Part shown: positions 9,591 through 18,286 of the stretch, in pieces | How positions within the stretch are numbered: the stretch's first letter is position 1 | Layout of the letters: each line of letters opens with the position of its first letter | Assembly (NCBI GenBank): GCA_002396335.1 | Contig: DGXN01000006.1 | Span: forward strand, 1 to 53,534 | Origin: Bacteroidales bacterium UBA4231 | GTDB taxonomy: Bacteria; Bacteroidota; Bacteroidia; Bacteroidales; UBA932 | DNA length: 53,534 bases | Direction: 5' to 3' | The notes under the pieces: model-generated | Databases searched by the model: none | Seen by the model: the letters and a program-made list of their open reading frames with translations, nothing else | Told to the model about the DNA's origin: nothing | Program-made: the position numbers and the translations under genes

Positions 9591-11945
9591 TTATTTTACA
9601 GTTGCAAAACGGACGGTGCGCTCAGGACGGATGTCGGTGCGCATGATACCGGCGTTGTAAGAAGGAGTGGTGAGGGATTCACGGCCCTTCTTAATCAGAT
9701 AGCGCTGGGTAATGGTTTCTACGTCAATGTTGTTGAGAGCATTTGAGATAGCTGCATCCATAACAACAGAATTCGTTGCCAGACCATTGTCGTCCTTTTC
9801 AGGGTCTATCATCAGGTAGTCGTACCAGCAGGCGTAGTTACCGTCGTTATAACGCCAGTACAGTCCGCTGAAATTGTACGAAGACGCATATTTGGTCGCA
9901 TCGATAAAGGCATAGTAACCATCCATGACAGGGATACCCGCTATTACATAAGAGCCAAGATTGTATCTTCCTCCCTGAAGTTTTGAATAGTAATGAAAAC
10001 TCCATACCAGATCTTCGGGGCCATCGGCTGTAATATACAGTAAACCGTCGTACAGGTCCATCTGAATCTTGTCGGAAGGATATCCTGTTCTGCAGTATTT
10101 GCCCATGAAGCCGGAGGCATAGACATACTGATCGTAAAGTCCATCTGAATCGGGACCTTCATTGGCATGGTCTGTATCCTCTTCAAACACGGCTTTACCC
10201 ATATATTCACGGACACCCAGGCTGCCATAATAGTCAACACCGTATAGATTCCAGGATCCATAGAGGTCCTTTTCGTCCGCGATGGCATAATCAAAGTCAA
10301 CGCTTTCCTGAGAGAAATCCTGATAGACCGGCAGCGGGTCGCCTTCGGTGGTGACGGGACCTTCGGCAATGATGGTTTCATCGTAACCGTTGGTGGCCCA
10401 GACCAGAAGGACATACTGGGTACCGGGAGCCAGGCCGCTCATGAAGCCGCTGAGGCCAGCGCCGTTCAAATCGGCCAGGTTGGCTTCGCTGACGGGGGTC
10501 TGCTTGTACAGGTCGGAGATGACGCTGCTCTGGTCGCTGGAGAAGCGGATATAGTCGTATACCTTAACGATGGCTTCGGTGATTTCTTTGCCCTGTACGA
10601 AGAAGGCGAGGTTGTTCTCACCGGAAGTGCCCTTGGCTTTGTCCACCTCGGAGACATTCTCCAGGATGGCGCTGACAACGACGGACTTGTCGTCACCGGC
10701 TGCTACATAGGAGAGTTCGAGGGAGGCTTCGGCCGTCTTGGCGCCCTTCTCGTCGAAGGCGGCGGCAACGAGGGTGTACACACCGGTCTTTTCGGTGTTG
10801 ATGTTTACATCGACAGTGCCGGTCTCGGTGATGGTAACGGCGTCTGCATTGTCGGCAAGGCCTTCAGCGACGGCAGGAATCTCGTCTACGCGGAGTTTGT
10901 TGGCGAGCACGTACTTGACCTGCTTGACGTCGGCACCGATGACAAAACGGACAGGAAGGTTGCCTTCATTGTCAGTGTAGTTCATCTGACGGACGGTCAT
11001 GGAGTAGTCGGTGTCTTTACCGCCGGGGAGGATGAACTTGGTCTCGCCGCCGGAAGCGGTGGTATACCAACCGGCATTGGCAAAGCCCATCTGGATACCG
11101 CTGGCCGGGAAGGTGATTACGTTGTCCTTCAGGACGCCTTCATAACCGCTGCGGGAACGCAGGGAGATTTCACCGTCGTTGGAGGAAAGCAGCAGGTTCA
11201 GTTTCTGTGCGGGAATGACCACGGCTTTCGGGTCGGTCGCGTCGATAACGAAGTAGCCTTCTTTGTTAGTAATCCAGCCGTAGCTTTCAATGGTTGAGGC
11301 AGGATATCCAAAGATGCTGCCCATCAGTGCGGCATTGTACAGGCACTTGGTGCGATACATGCCGGGAAGGTCGTCGCGCTCTTCATAAACCACATCGTTA
11401 CGGACACCGGTGCCTACGCCGTACATGTCGGCAAAGGCAAAATCCTTATAGGAACCTACGGTAATGCCGTCTTTTTCCACCGGATTCCATTTCACAGCGG
11501 TAACCGTGAAGGAAAGGGAGGTGGGAAGGCTGGTGTAAGTCGATGCGTATTTCGGATCCTCGATACGGATTTCGCAGGGGTAGGAAACGCCCACTTCTGC
11601 GTTCGGGAAGGAGACCTCGAAGGTGGTCTCGATCTGTCCGGCTTCGAATTCGATGGGAGAGACGGTGAAGATGTTGTTCTCATCCACCACAGTCACAGGG
11701 ACGGTGGCGGCGGGAACATCCTCCGTTTCAGACTTGCTTTCGGCACGCTTGGCGACGAAAGTAAGCTTGGTGATATTGTCGGCCGGGTCCAGTTCCACTT
11801 CGCCGGTTCCTTCCTGCTCGGGGAAATAGACACCCATGCAGTTGGGATCGTCCTTGGGACCGGGCTCATAGGCCTTTTCGCGTGCGCATCCAGCCAGGGC
11901 AAGGACGGCAGCGGCCATAAGCGAATAAAGGGCAATTTTTTTCAT
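9591..11945 (-). CDS. Large surface lipoprotein of the SusCD locus (SusE/F position)
   Basis: A 784-residue lipoprotein (MKKIALYSLMAAAVLALAGC, Cys20). I prefer the ATG at 11945 to one at 11954, because AAGGA lies 9 bases before the former and touches the latter. Residues about 35-150 look like a Calx-beta-type sandwich (TKLTFVAKRAESK ... FEVSFPNAEVGVSYPCEIRI); several further beta-sandwich repeats follow, including one at about 430-530 with fibronectin-like features (LAPGTQYVLLVWATNGYDETI). It lies 16 bases after susD, in the slot that SusE/SusF-type ligand-binding lipoproteins take in polysaccharide loci. No enzyme motif is visible, so a surface ligand-binding protein is the best guess. Confidence 0.72.
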   Translation of the reverse strand: MKKIALYSLMAAAVLALAGCAREKAYEPGPKDDPNCMGVYFPEQEGTGEVELDPADNITKLTFVAKRAESKSETEDVPAATVPVTVVDENNIFTVSPIEFEAGQIETTFEVSFPNAEVGVSYPCEIRIEDPKYASTYTSLPTSLSFTVTAVKWNPVEKDGITVGSYKDFAFADMYGVGTGVRNDVVYEERDDLPGMYRTKCLYNAALMGSIFGYPASTIESYGWITNKEGYFVIDATDPKAVVIPAQKLNLLLSSNDGEISLRSRSGYEGVLKDNVITFPASGIQMGFANAGWYTTASGGETKFILPGGKDTDYSMTVRQMNYTDNEGNLPVRFVIGADVKQVKYVLANKLRVDEIPAVAEGLADNADAVTITETGTVDVNINTEKTGVYTLVAAAFDEKGAKTAEASLELSYVAAGDDKSVVVSAILENVSEVDKAKGTSGENNLAFFVQGKEITEAIVKVYDYIRFSSDQSSVISDLYKQTPVSEANLADLNGAGLSGFMSGLAPGTQYVLLVWATNGYDETIIAEGPVTTEGDPLPVYQDFSQESVDFDYAIADEKDLYGSWNLYGVDYYGSLGVREYMGKAVFEEDTDHANEGPDSDGLYDQYVYASGFMGKYCRTGYPSDKIQMDLYDGLLYITADGPEDLVWSFHYYSKLQGGRYNLGSYVIAGIPVMDGYYAFIDATKYASSYNFSGLYWRYNDGNYACWYDYLMIDPEKDDNGLATNSVVMDAAISNALNNIDVETITQRYLIKKGRESLTTPSYNAGIMRTDIRPERTVRFATVK

Positions 11946-11961
11946 ATGCTTCATTCCTTAA

Positions 11962-13623
11962 TTATTTTGACCAAAGAGTAAGCTTCTGGGTAGGATCCGG
12001 ATTGTTCAGAGACTGCGGGATACCGTTGTTGTTCTGGCATTCGGAACGGGTGATGACGATGGTCCAGAGCGGGGAGCGGCCGGTGCTGTTGTAGGCATAG
12101 ACCGGAGCTTCGTTGGTGCCGTCGTATCCGCGGGTGATACTCTCGTTCAGACGCTTGTAGTCGTACATGAGGATGCCTTCACCCCAGAATTCAATCTTCT
12201 TCTGGAAGAGCATCTCATCCAGGAAGGATTTCAGCGTGCCGAAGGAAGAGCAGTCGTAGCTGCTGTTGCGGGTCTGGATGAGGGAGTTCAGCACCTGCTG
12301 GGCTTCGCCGATGCGGTTCATGTTGGCGAGGGCCTCGGCGGCGATGAAGTACATTTCCTCAACGCGCATGAGCACCAGGTCGCCGCTGTTGCCGACGGTG
12401 TAGTTGGTGGTGTTACCCTGGGCCGGACGGAATTTGATGGATTCGTAAGGCTTGGCCGGATCATTCTCGGAATAGGAACCGGTACCGTTCAGGAATGCAG
12501 TCTGGTCGGAATCGGCGAACCTGTACTGGTAGTAGTCCATGAATTTGGGATCCAGCCAGGAGTGCTTGCGCCAGTCCGTATCCGGAATACGCTCGTACAG
12601 GGATTTATTGATGCCGATCTGGGCCAGCGGAGCATAGCCCCAGGCGCCTTCGTTGCAGATGTGGGCCATGTGGCAGGTGATGTTGCCGGCAATCTGGTCG
12701 GAGCAGGTGAGGCCCCAGATCCAGGCTTTGTTGGAACCGCCGTCATTGAAGCCGGTGGAAGGGTCTTCCCACTGGGCCTGGGTAAGCGGAGCATAGTCGG
12801 CATTGTCTATCACTTTCTTGGCGGCCTCGTAAGCCTTCTCGTAAGCGCCGGCGTCGCCAAAGCTGCCCATTTCCAGGTAAGCGCGGGCACGCAGGCCGTC
12901 AACCAGTGTAGCATTGGGCGTGGTGTAGTCGTAGCTGGTACCGTCAAGATACTGCTCGGCCAGATCCAGGTCGTCCAGGATGAACTTGTAGAGAACGTCG
13001 TGTGTAACACGCGGGTTGTTCTTGGCATCCTGTTCCGTGGTCTTTTCCGTTACGATGGGAACGGTGAGGCCTTTCACGGCAGAAATGTCCGTGTACTTGT
13101 TCTCGCGGGGCTCATACAGACGGGCCAGGTCCAGGTAGAACGAGGCGCGGTAGGCATAGGCCTGTCCCAGATAACCGCGGGTGATGTCCGTGGCGGTGGC
13201 GGGGTCGATGAGGTTGATGATGTCATTGGCCGCTTTGATCCACTGGTAGTAGCAGTCCCAGTAGTAGGCAGGATAGGCGTAGCGGGTATCCATGCCGGAA
13301 CCCAGGACGCTCTGATAGAAGCGGTTGTAGTACGGGTTGGAACCCATGGTGACCATGTCGTCCAGCATGTATTCGGTCATGAGCTGGATGGCGCCGATAC
13401 CGAAGTCGGTATGCCAGCCGTAGGTGCTGTAATAACCGGCCGTTCCGCTGGCCATCATGCTTACGCCGACACCGTTGACCATGGCGGACAGCGCGTCGTC
13501 ATTGGCGGCTACCTGGGCAGCTGTCTGCGTGCTGCCTTCGGGAACATATTCTTTGATACAGCCCGTAGCGAGCAGGGTGGTCGCAGACAGAATACCGGCA
13601 ACTTTGAAAAGTATGTTTTTCAT
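11962..13623 (-). CDS. SusD/RagB-family nutrient-binding lipoprotein
   Basis: A 553-residue lipoprotein (lipobox LATGC, Cys22) of the SusD/RagB family, which forms the surface lid on a SusC barrel. The family signature is clear: TPR-like helices with RGYLGQAYAYRASFYLDLARLYEP, then RVTHDVLYKFILDDLDLAEQYL, GLRARAYLEMG, and the C-terminal region VLMRVEEMYFIAAEALANMNR with ILMYDYKRL. It begins 12 bases after the susC stop. Length and domain order are normal. The ligand cannot be told from sequence; the neighbouring subtilase suggests peptides, as for RagB. Confidence 0.93.
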   Translation of the reverse strand: MKNILFKVAGILSATTLLATGCIKEYVPEGSTQTAAQVAANDDALSAMVNGVGVSMMASGTAGYYSTYGWHTDFGIGAIQLMTEYMLDDMVTMGSNPYYNRFYQSVLGSGMDTRYAYPAYYWDCYYQWIKAANDIINLIDPATATDITRGYLGQAYAYRASFYLDLARLYEPRENKYTDISAVKGLTVPIVTEKTTEQDAKNNPRVTHDVLYKFILDDLDLAEQYLDGTSYDYTTPNATLVDGLRARAYLEMGSFGDAGAYEKAYEAAKKVIDNADYAPLTQAQWEDPSTGFNDGGSNKAWIWGLTCSDQIAGNITCHMAHICNEGAWGYAPLAQIGINKSLYERIPDTDWRKHSWLDPKFMDYYQYRFADSDQTAFLNGTGSYSENDPAKPYESIKFRPAQGNTTNYTVGNSGDLVLMRVEEMYFIAAEALANMNRIGEAQQVLNSLIQTRNSSYDCSSFGTLKSFLDEMLFQKKIEFWGEGILMYDYKRLNESITRGYDGTNEAPVYAYNSTGRSPLWTIVITRSECQNNNGIPQSLNNPDPTQKLTLWSK

Positions 13624-13635
13624 ATCTACGTCTTT

Positions 13636-16600
13636 TTAGAAGGTGATGTTGATACCACCGGAGATGGTCCGGACAGGAGAGTTGACAGTATTGTTGGTAG
13701 AACCGCTGAAGCTGTAGCGGGGATCCAGACCCTTGCGGTAGGACCAGTACCAGATATTGTCACAAGTAGCATAGATGCGCAGGCGGCTCACACCCACTTT
13801 CTTGGTCCACTTCTGGGGAAGGGTGTAACCGATCTGGGCGTTCTGGATGTTCAGGTAGCTGGCCGGAACCAGGAAGCGGTCGCTGGCTGCGTTGATGTTC
13901 TCGTCATTGTAGACGAAACGGGGGAAGCTGGTGTTCGGGTTGTCCACCGTCCAGGCCTGCAGGACATCCTTGTGGAAGTTGTTACCGGGCGTGCCGGCAG
14001 GGTTTCCGACGAGGGAAGCGTAGCCGCTGTCATAGGTCTTGCCGCCCAGGGAATAGGTGAACTGGACCGTGAAGTCGAAGCCGCCCCAAGTGATGTCGGT
14101 GCCGAAACCGCCGTATACCTTCGGGGTAGGATCCTCGCAGAGGTACTCGGTGGCGTCGGAGTAGGCCGTCGTGGTGGTGCGTCCGGTTACGTTGCCGTCG
14201 GCATCGGTCTGGTCCACATACCACATCGGGAGACCGTCCTCAGCGTTCACGCCTGCGTATTTCGGGAGTTTGAAGGTGTTGTAAGGGAGACCTTCGCCGA
14301 CGAACTTGTTACCGGTGGCGAAACCCTTGTAGCCCTCGACTGTGGTGGTCTTGCGCTCTTCCGGGAGCCGGAGCACCTTGTTGGCGTAGTGGGTGGCATT
14401 GGCGTTGATGTTCCAATTGAAGTTCTTGGTGCGGATGACATCCACGTCCAGAGAGAGTTCAATACCGCGGTTGCGCATGTCGCCGATGTTGGCGTAGTAT
14501 CCGCCATAACCCAGTGACGGGGCTACCGGGAAGTAGAACAGCATGTCAGCGGTCTTGCGGTAGAAGAATTCGAATCCGCCGTTGACCCTGCGGTCGAACA
14601 GTTCGAAGTCCACACCGGCGTTGACGTTGGTGTTGGTTTCCCACTTGATGTCCGGGTTACCCTTGGAGCCGAAGAGGATGGCCACGCGGTCGTTACCGTT
14701 GGAGATGCTGAAGGTGTCGATATAGCGGTAGGCGCCGATACCGTCGTTACCCTGGGAACCGACCGAAGCTTTCAGCTTGAGCATGTCCACCCAAGGCGCA
14801 TTGAACCAACGTTCCTTGTTGATGAGCCAGCCGGCGCCGACGGACCAGAATGCACCCCACCATTTGTCGGAAGCAAAACGCATGGAAGCGTCATAACGGA
14901 AAGAGGCCGACAGGAAGAGGGTGTTGTTGTCGTCGTACTGCAGGCGGGCGAAGTAACCTTCCGTGTTATAGTGGCTCTTGCTGGAGCTTGCGCTCTTGCC
15001 GTCCACCACGGCGCCGTCCAGTTCCAGATTGCTCATGGAAGACATCTGGGACTTGTCGGCATACAGGGAAACGCTGTTGCGATAGTAGTTCTCATGGCCG
15101 ACGAGAGCCTGGAAGTGATGGCGGTCGCCGAAAGTCTTGGTGTACTCGAGCAGTTGCTGGAGGTTCAGGTAGAAGGAGCGGCTGTGCTGTTTGCTGATGA
15201 GGCCGTTGTCCGTTGCAAACTGACCGTAGTACATGTTGTTCATGGAGGTGCTGCGGGTTTCGTCGATACCGGCACCGGCGTTGAAGGTGAACTTGAAGTC
15301 TTTCAGGAAGCGGACCTCGGCATAGCCGGTTCCGTTGAAGGCATTGCCTTCCGAGTTGTTCACGTTGATGATGCTGGACTGCACAGGGTTGGCATTGGCC
15401 ATGACGGAACGGGTGAAGCCGCCGTTGGCTTTGTTACCATAGTCGTAGCGGGTGTAGCCGTGGGAGTCGGTGAGGATGTTACCTTCTCCGTCGCGGATGT
15501 ACAGCGGGTAGATAGGGGCGATGGAGGCTGCTGCTGCGAAGATGTTACCGGTGGATCCGGCGCTGCCTTCGGAACTGTTACCGTTGTTCCAGTTGAAGTT
15601 GGTGTAGCCCATGTTCATGCCGACGCGGAGCCATTCCTTGGCCTGGTAGTCGGTCTTCAGGCGGGCGGTGTAGCGGTACATGTCGGCGCCGCGGATGATA
15701 CCCTTGTTGTTCAGGTAACCGAAGGAAGCGTAGATGGAAGCCTTGCCGGTGGTACCGGAGACGTTCACATTGTATTCCTGACGCAGGGACTGCGTGTAGG
15801 CTTCTTTCATCCAGTTATCGGGGAGGAGGAGATACTCATTGCCGTTGTAGGTCACCTTATTGCCCAGCGTGGCTTCCGGGTTCAGTTTGCCGTTGGAGCC
15901 GATCAGGAGCTGGCCTTCGGGAACCGTGTATACGTTGTAGCCCAGACCGCCCTGTTTGACAGGACCGGCCACCTGGCCCGCAGCGGTGAGGTGAGCGGAG
16001 CTGTGGTCGTAACCGTTGAGGAGGTAGTAGTTGTACAGAGCGGCATAGTGAGCCTCGTAGTACTGGCCGGGATCGGTGATGTAGTCGTAGTCCTGGAGAG
16101 CCTTGGTGTTCAGACCCCATTTGGCGTCCACGTTCACGACAGCGTCTCCGCCTTTGGCCTTCTTAGTGGTCACCATGATGACGCCGTTGGCGCCGCGGGA
16201 GCCGTACAGGGAGTTGGATGCCGCATCTTTCAGAACGGTGATGGATTCGATATCGGCCGGGTTGATATTGTTCATATCGCCGCTATAGGGGATACCGTCC
16301 ACCACATAGAGCGGAGAGTTACCGGCCGAGATGGAACCGATACCGCGGATGATGATGGAAGGCGAGGAGCCCAGGGAACCGGAAGGAGTGGTCATCTGGA
16401 CACCGGCAACGTGACCTTCAATGGCGCGCGTTGCATCCGAACCCTGCACTTTCTGGATGGATTCGGCATTCACCACGGTGGCCGATCCGGTGAAGGCTTC
16501 CTTGGTGGAAGTACCGAATGCGACGACGATGGTTTCGTCAATCATCTGGGAATCGTCTGCCAGAGTGATGGCAAGGGTGTTTTTCCCGTTTACGGGAACC

Positions 16601-16848
16601 ACGACACTCTGGTAACCCATGCAACTCACTTCGAGGCTTCCGTTTTTGGGAACGGAGATTTTGAAAGCACCCGAGAAGTCGGTCAGGGCATAGACGGTGG
16701 TGCTACCCTGCAGCACCACATTGGCGCCTACGATGGGTTCACCGGCTGCATCTTTAACCGTACCGTTCACAGTAACGTTCTGTGCCAGTGCGGCAAAGGT
16801 GGAAAGTGTCAGTGCCAGAGCCGTGAAAAAAATCTTGAACTTTTTCAT
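13636..16848 (-). CDS. SusC/RagA-family TonB-linked outer-membrane transporter
   Basis: A 1070-residue outer-membrane importer, the first gene of a five-gene operon. The ATG at 16848 gives a clean signal peptide (MKKFKIFFTALALTLSTFAALAQ); a TTG six bases earlier is ignored. Residues about 25-110 are the carboxypeptidase-like domain (VNGTVKDAAGEPIVGANVVLQG), followed by a TonB-box-like stretch (MIDETIVVAFGTSTKEAFTGSA), the plug with SusC marks (IRGIGSISAGNSPLYVVDGIPY, SLYGSRGANGVIMVTTKK) and a barrel ending NITF. It works with the SusD lipoprotein encoded next. A standard promoter lies about 95 bases upstream. Confidence 0.95.
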   Translation of the reverse strand: MKKFKIFFTALALTLSTFAALAQNVTVNGTVKDAAGEPIVGANVVLQGSTTVYALTDFSGAFKISVPKNGSLEVSCMGYQSVVVPVNGKNTLAITLADDSQMIDETIVVAFGTSTKEAFTGSATVVNAESIQKVQGSDATRAIEGHVAGVQMTTPSGSLGSSPSIIIRGIGSISAGNSPLYVVDGIPYSGDMNNINPADIESITVLKDAASNSLYGSRGANGVIMVTTKKAKGGDAVVNVDAKWGLNTKALQDYDYITDPGQYYEAHYAALYNYYLLNGYDHSSAHLTAAGQVAGPVKQGGLGYNVYTVPEGQLLIGSNGKLNPEATLGNKVTYNGNEYLLLPDNWMKEAYTQSLRQEYNVNVSGTTGKASIYASFGYLNNKGIIRGADMYRYTARLKTDYQAKEWLRVGMNMGYTNFNWNNGNSSEGSAGSTGNIFAAAASIAPIYPLYIRDGEGNILTDSHGYTRYDYGNKANGGFTRSVMANANPVQSSIINVNNSEGNAFNGTGYAEVRFLKDFKFTFNAGAGIDETRSTSMNNMYYGQFATDNGLISKQHSRSFYLNLQQLLEYTKTFGDRHHFQALVGHENYYRNSVSLYADKSQMSSMSNLELDGAVVDGKSASSSKSHYNTEGYFARLQYDDNNTLFLSASFRYDASMRFASDKWWGAFWSVGAGWLINKERWFNAPWVDMLKLKASVGSQGNDGIGAYRYIDTFSISNGNDRVAILFGSKGNPDIKWETNTNVNAGVDFELFDRRVNGGFEFFYRKTADMLFYFPVAPSLGYGGYYANIGDMRNRGIELSLDVDVIRTKNFNWNINANATHYANKVLRLPEERKTTTVEGYKGFATGNKFVGEGLPYNTFKLPKYAGVNAEDGLPMWYVDQTDADGNVTGRTTTTAYSDATEYLCEDPTPKVYGGFGTDITWGGFDFTVQFTYSLGGKTYDSGYASLVGNPAGTPGNNFHKDVLQAWTVDNPNTSFPRFVYNDENINAASDRFLVPASYLNIQNAQIGYTLPQKWTKKVGVSRLRIYATCDNIWYWSYRKGLDPRYSFSGSTNNTVNSPVRTISGGINITF

Positions 16849-16939
16849 AAGCAAGACAACTAGTTAAACATAAATATTGATAAGATCTTATAGTTTCGAA
16901 TACACTTTTTAAGGTTCGTTTTTTAGGCGAACTAGGGTG

Positions 16940-16970
16940 CAAAGATTAGAAAAGAATTTTGAATTTGCAA
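16940..16970 (-). promoter_or_regulatory. Promoter of the susC operon
   Basis: On the minus strand TTG (16970-16968) is followed after 19 bases by TAATCTTTG (16948-16940), close to the Bacteroidota -33/-7 pair. The predicted leader of about 90 bases contains a GTTCG/CGAAC stem-loop and an AAGATCTT palindrome, but no recognised riboswitch. Confidence 0.6.
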
Positions 16971-17079
16971 GTTTCTCAAAGTCTGCGTTTTATGCGATAT
17001 AATAAGGTTTTTGGTCTTTTTAAATCTTTTTTAATTCATTTCAGCGACCAATTTAATTAAAAATTATGAGAAATCAATG

Positions 17080-17095
17080 AATAATTGTTGAAATT
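17080..17095 (+). repeat. Left inverted repeat flanking the recombinase gene
   Basis: AATAATTGTTGAAATT is repeated in inverted orientation at 17744-17759 with 14 of 16 matches. The pair brackets the recombinase gene almost exactly. The region is AT-rich, so a chance match cannot be excluded. Confidence 0.4.
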
Positions 17096-17121
17096 TTTAA
17101 ATTGAAAAATATTTTAAGAAA

Positions 17122-17742
17122 TTACCCATGTGGTTCATTTTTCTGGACGGATTGCTTATTCTTTAGGTACCGGGACAGAGTATTCGGGTGGATTTTCAGC
17201 CATTTGGACACGGAGGACAAGGTGGCGCCGGCCTCCAGTCTATTCATGATTTCTGCATACTTTTCGTCAAAATCGGCCTGTTTTCGGGACTTTCCGGCTG
17301 GCCGGCCCAGCTTGACGCCCGCCAATTTCCTCGCGGCCAGCGCCTCGCGCGTGCGTTGAGATATAAGGTTGCGCTCGATCTCCGCCGCCAGGGAAAAAGC
17401 AAAGGCGATGATCCGCGAATTCAGGGAGTCGGACAGTTCGAAATTGTCCTTGATGGAGCGGATTTCCACCCCTTTTTGGGAACAGGCGTTCAGGACGGAC
17501 ATCACCATCAGCATGTTCCTGCCCAGGCGGGAAAGTTCGCAGACCAGCAGCATGTCGCCCTTTTTCATCTTTTTCAGGAGCCTTCCCAGCGTGCGCTTTT
17601 CCACCTTCATCGTCCCGGACACCTTTTCCTGTTCCCAACAGTCCACGCATATACCGTGTGCCTGAGCCCATCGCTCAATCTCGTAACATTGACCTTCATA
17701 AGACTGCATCTCAGTGCTTACACGTATATACGCAACAACCAT
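17122..17742 (-). CDS. Serine recombinase (resolvase/invertase family)
   Basis: A 206-residue small serine recombinase. The N-terminal catalytic domain starts MVVAYIRVSTEMQSYEGQ, with the nucleophilic serine in RVST (Ser9), and carries LLVCELSRLGRN with the catalytic arginines. A long helix (AFAFSLAAEIERNLISQRTREALAARK) leads to a C-terminal helix-turn-helix (GATLSSVSKWLKIHPNTLSRYLK). All key residues appear intact. The ATG at 17742 is used because the motif normally sits within the first ten residues; the TTG at 17754 is ignored. It lies in an AT-rich island with a truncated outer-membrane gene, and short inverted repeats flank it. In Bacteroides such enzymes (for example Mpi) invert promoters; whether this one does is unknown. 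Confidence 0.9.
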   Translation of the reverse strand: MVVAYIRVSTEMQSYEGQCYEIERWAQAHGICVDCWEQEKVSGTMKVEKRTLGRLLKKMKKGDMLLVCELSRLGRNMLMVMSVLNACSQKGVEIRSIKDNFELSDSLNSRIIAFAFSLAAEIERNLISQRTREALAARKLAGVKLGRPAGKSRKQADFDEKYAEIMNRLEAGATLSSVSKWLKIHPNTLSRYLKNKQSVQKNEPHG

Positions 17743-17743
17743 G

Positions 17744-17759
17744 AATTTCTGCAATTATT
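17744..17759 (-). repeat. Right inverted repeat flanking the recombinase gene
   Basis: On the minus strand this reads AATAATTGCAGAAATT, differing from the left copy at two central bases. It ends two bases from the recombinase start codon, so it could serve as a recombination or operator site for that protein. Confidence 0.4.
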
Positions 17760-17771
17760 AATCAAATCAAA

Positions 17772-17806
17772 AATAGCACTTATTATTTGTAACAAATAGT
17801 ACTTAT
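17772..17806. promoter_or_regulatory. Operator-like cluster upstream of the recombinase
   Basis: Two direct repeats, AATAGCACTTAT (17772-17783) and AATAGTACTTAT (17795-17806), match at 11 of 12 bases and are spaced by 23 bases. They overlap a small palindrome TATTTG-TAA-CAAATA (17784-17798). The palindrome may hold -7-like boxes on both strands (TTTG preceded by TA). The arrangement resembles a binding site for the adjacent recombinase or a repressor, but no function is shown. Confidence 0.35.
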
Positions 17807-18280
17807 CAACCCGGGATAATTTTTACAAAAAACGAACGTTTGCAGGAAAAGGAAGTATCCTTGCTTAGTAATCATATAAACACCTCCCTGTCGGCATCTT
17901 TCCACCCTGTAAACTGGCTTACCATTTCCGGAAAAGGACAGTTTACGAAAGAATTGACGAAAGGTTCCTTTGATGGAACATGTCATTCCATCGATGTTGA
18001 CTGTGAATTAAAACTGCAGCCCATCAAGCCGCTTTCTATTCAGTCGCAGCTGTATTTCCGACGGGACTATATTGATGACGTTCAGATTGCCAATAATCAA
18101 CCCTTCATCAATCTGGAAATCAATTGGAGATTCCCCGCTTTTATTCTGACGGCAGCATGCAGGAATATCCTGGGAGTTAACGAATACCGCAGGGATTATA
18201 TCAATACTTATCGCAGCTATTTAAGCACAAACAAACTTCGCGGAAGATGCTTTTTTTTGGGCATTCAAATGCAGTTATAG
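17777..18280 (+). pseudogene. 3' remnant of an outer-membrane beta-barrel (TonB receptor-like) gene
   Basis: The frame is open from 17777 to the stop at 18280 with no signal peptide and no good start codon (a TTG at 17840 is the first candidate). The 146 residues from there show alternating strands (LSASFHPVNWLTISGKGQFTK, LSIQSQLYFRRDYIDD, LEINWRFPAFILTAACRNILG) and end in FFLGIQMQL, the pattern of the last barrel strands of an outer-membrane protein. Plug and N-terminal sequences are absent. The 5' part seems to have been lost at or near the recombinase gene. Base composition is more AT-rich than in the flanking genes. It may be a silent cassette rather than simply a dead gene. Confidence 0.6.
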
Positions 18281-18286
18281 GAGCTT

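Noticed and set aside
12562..14517. Long open frames opposite susC and susD, and similar frames opposite dnaE, secDF, mnmG and glyS
   Set aside because: They mirror strongly coding strands in GC-rich DNA, have low-complexity Val/Gly/Asp-rich or Arg/Pro-rich translations and no family motifs.
13636..18280. A susC shufflon of the kind known in Bacteroides
   Set aside because: The recombinase is of the serine type, only one full susC is present, and the barrel remnant does not obviously resemble the end of this susC. Kept only as a weaker invertible-element finding.
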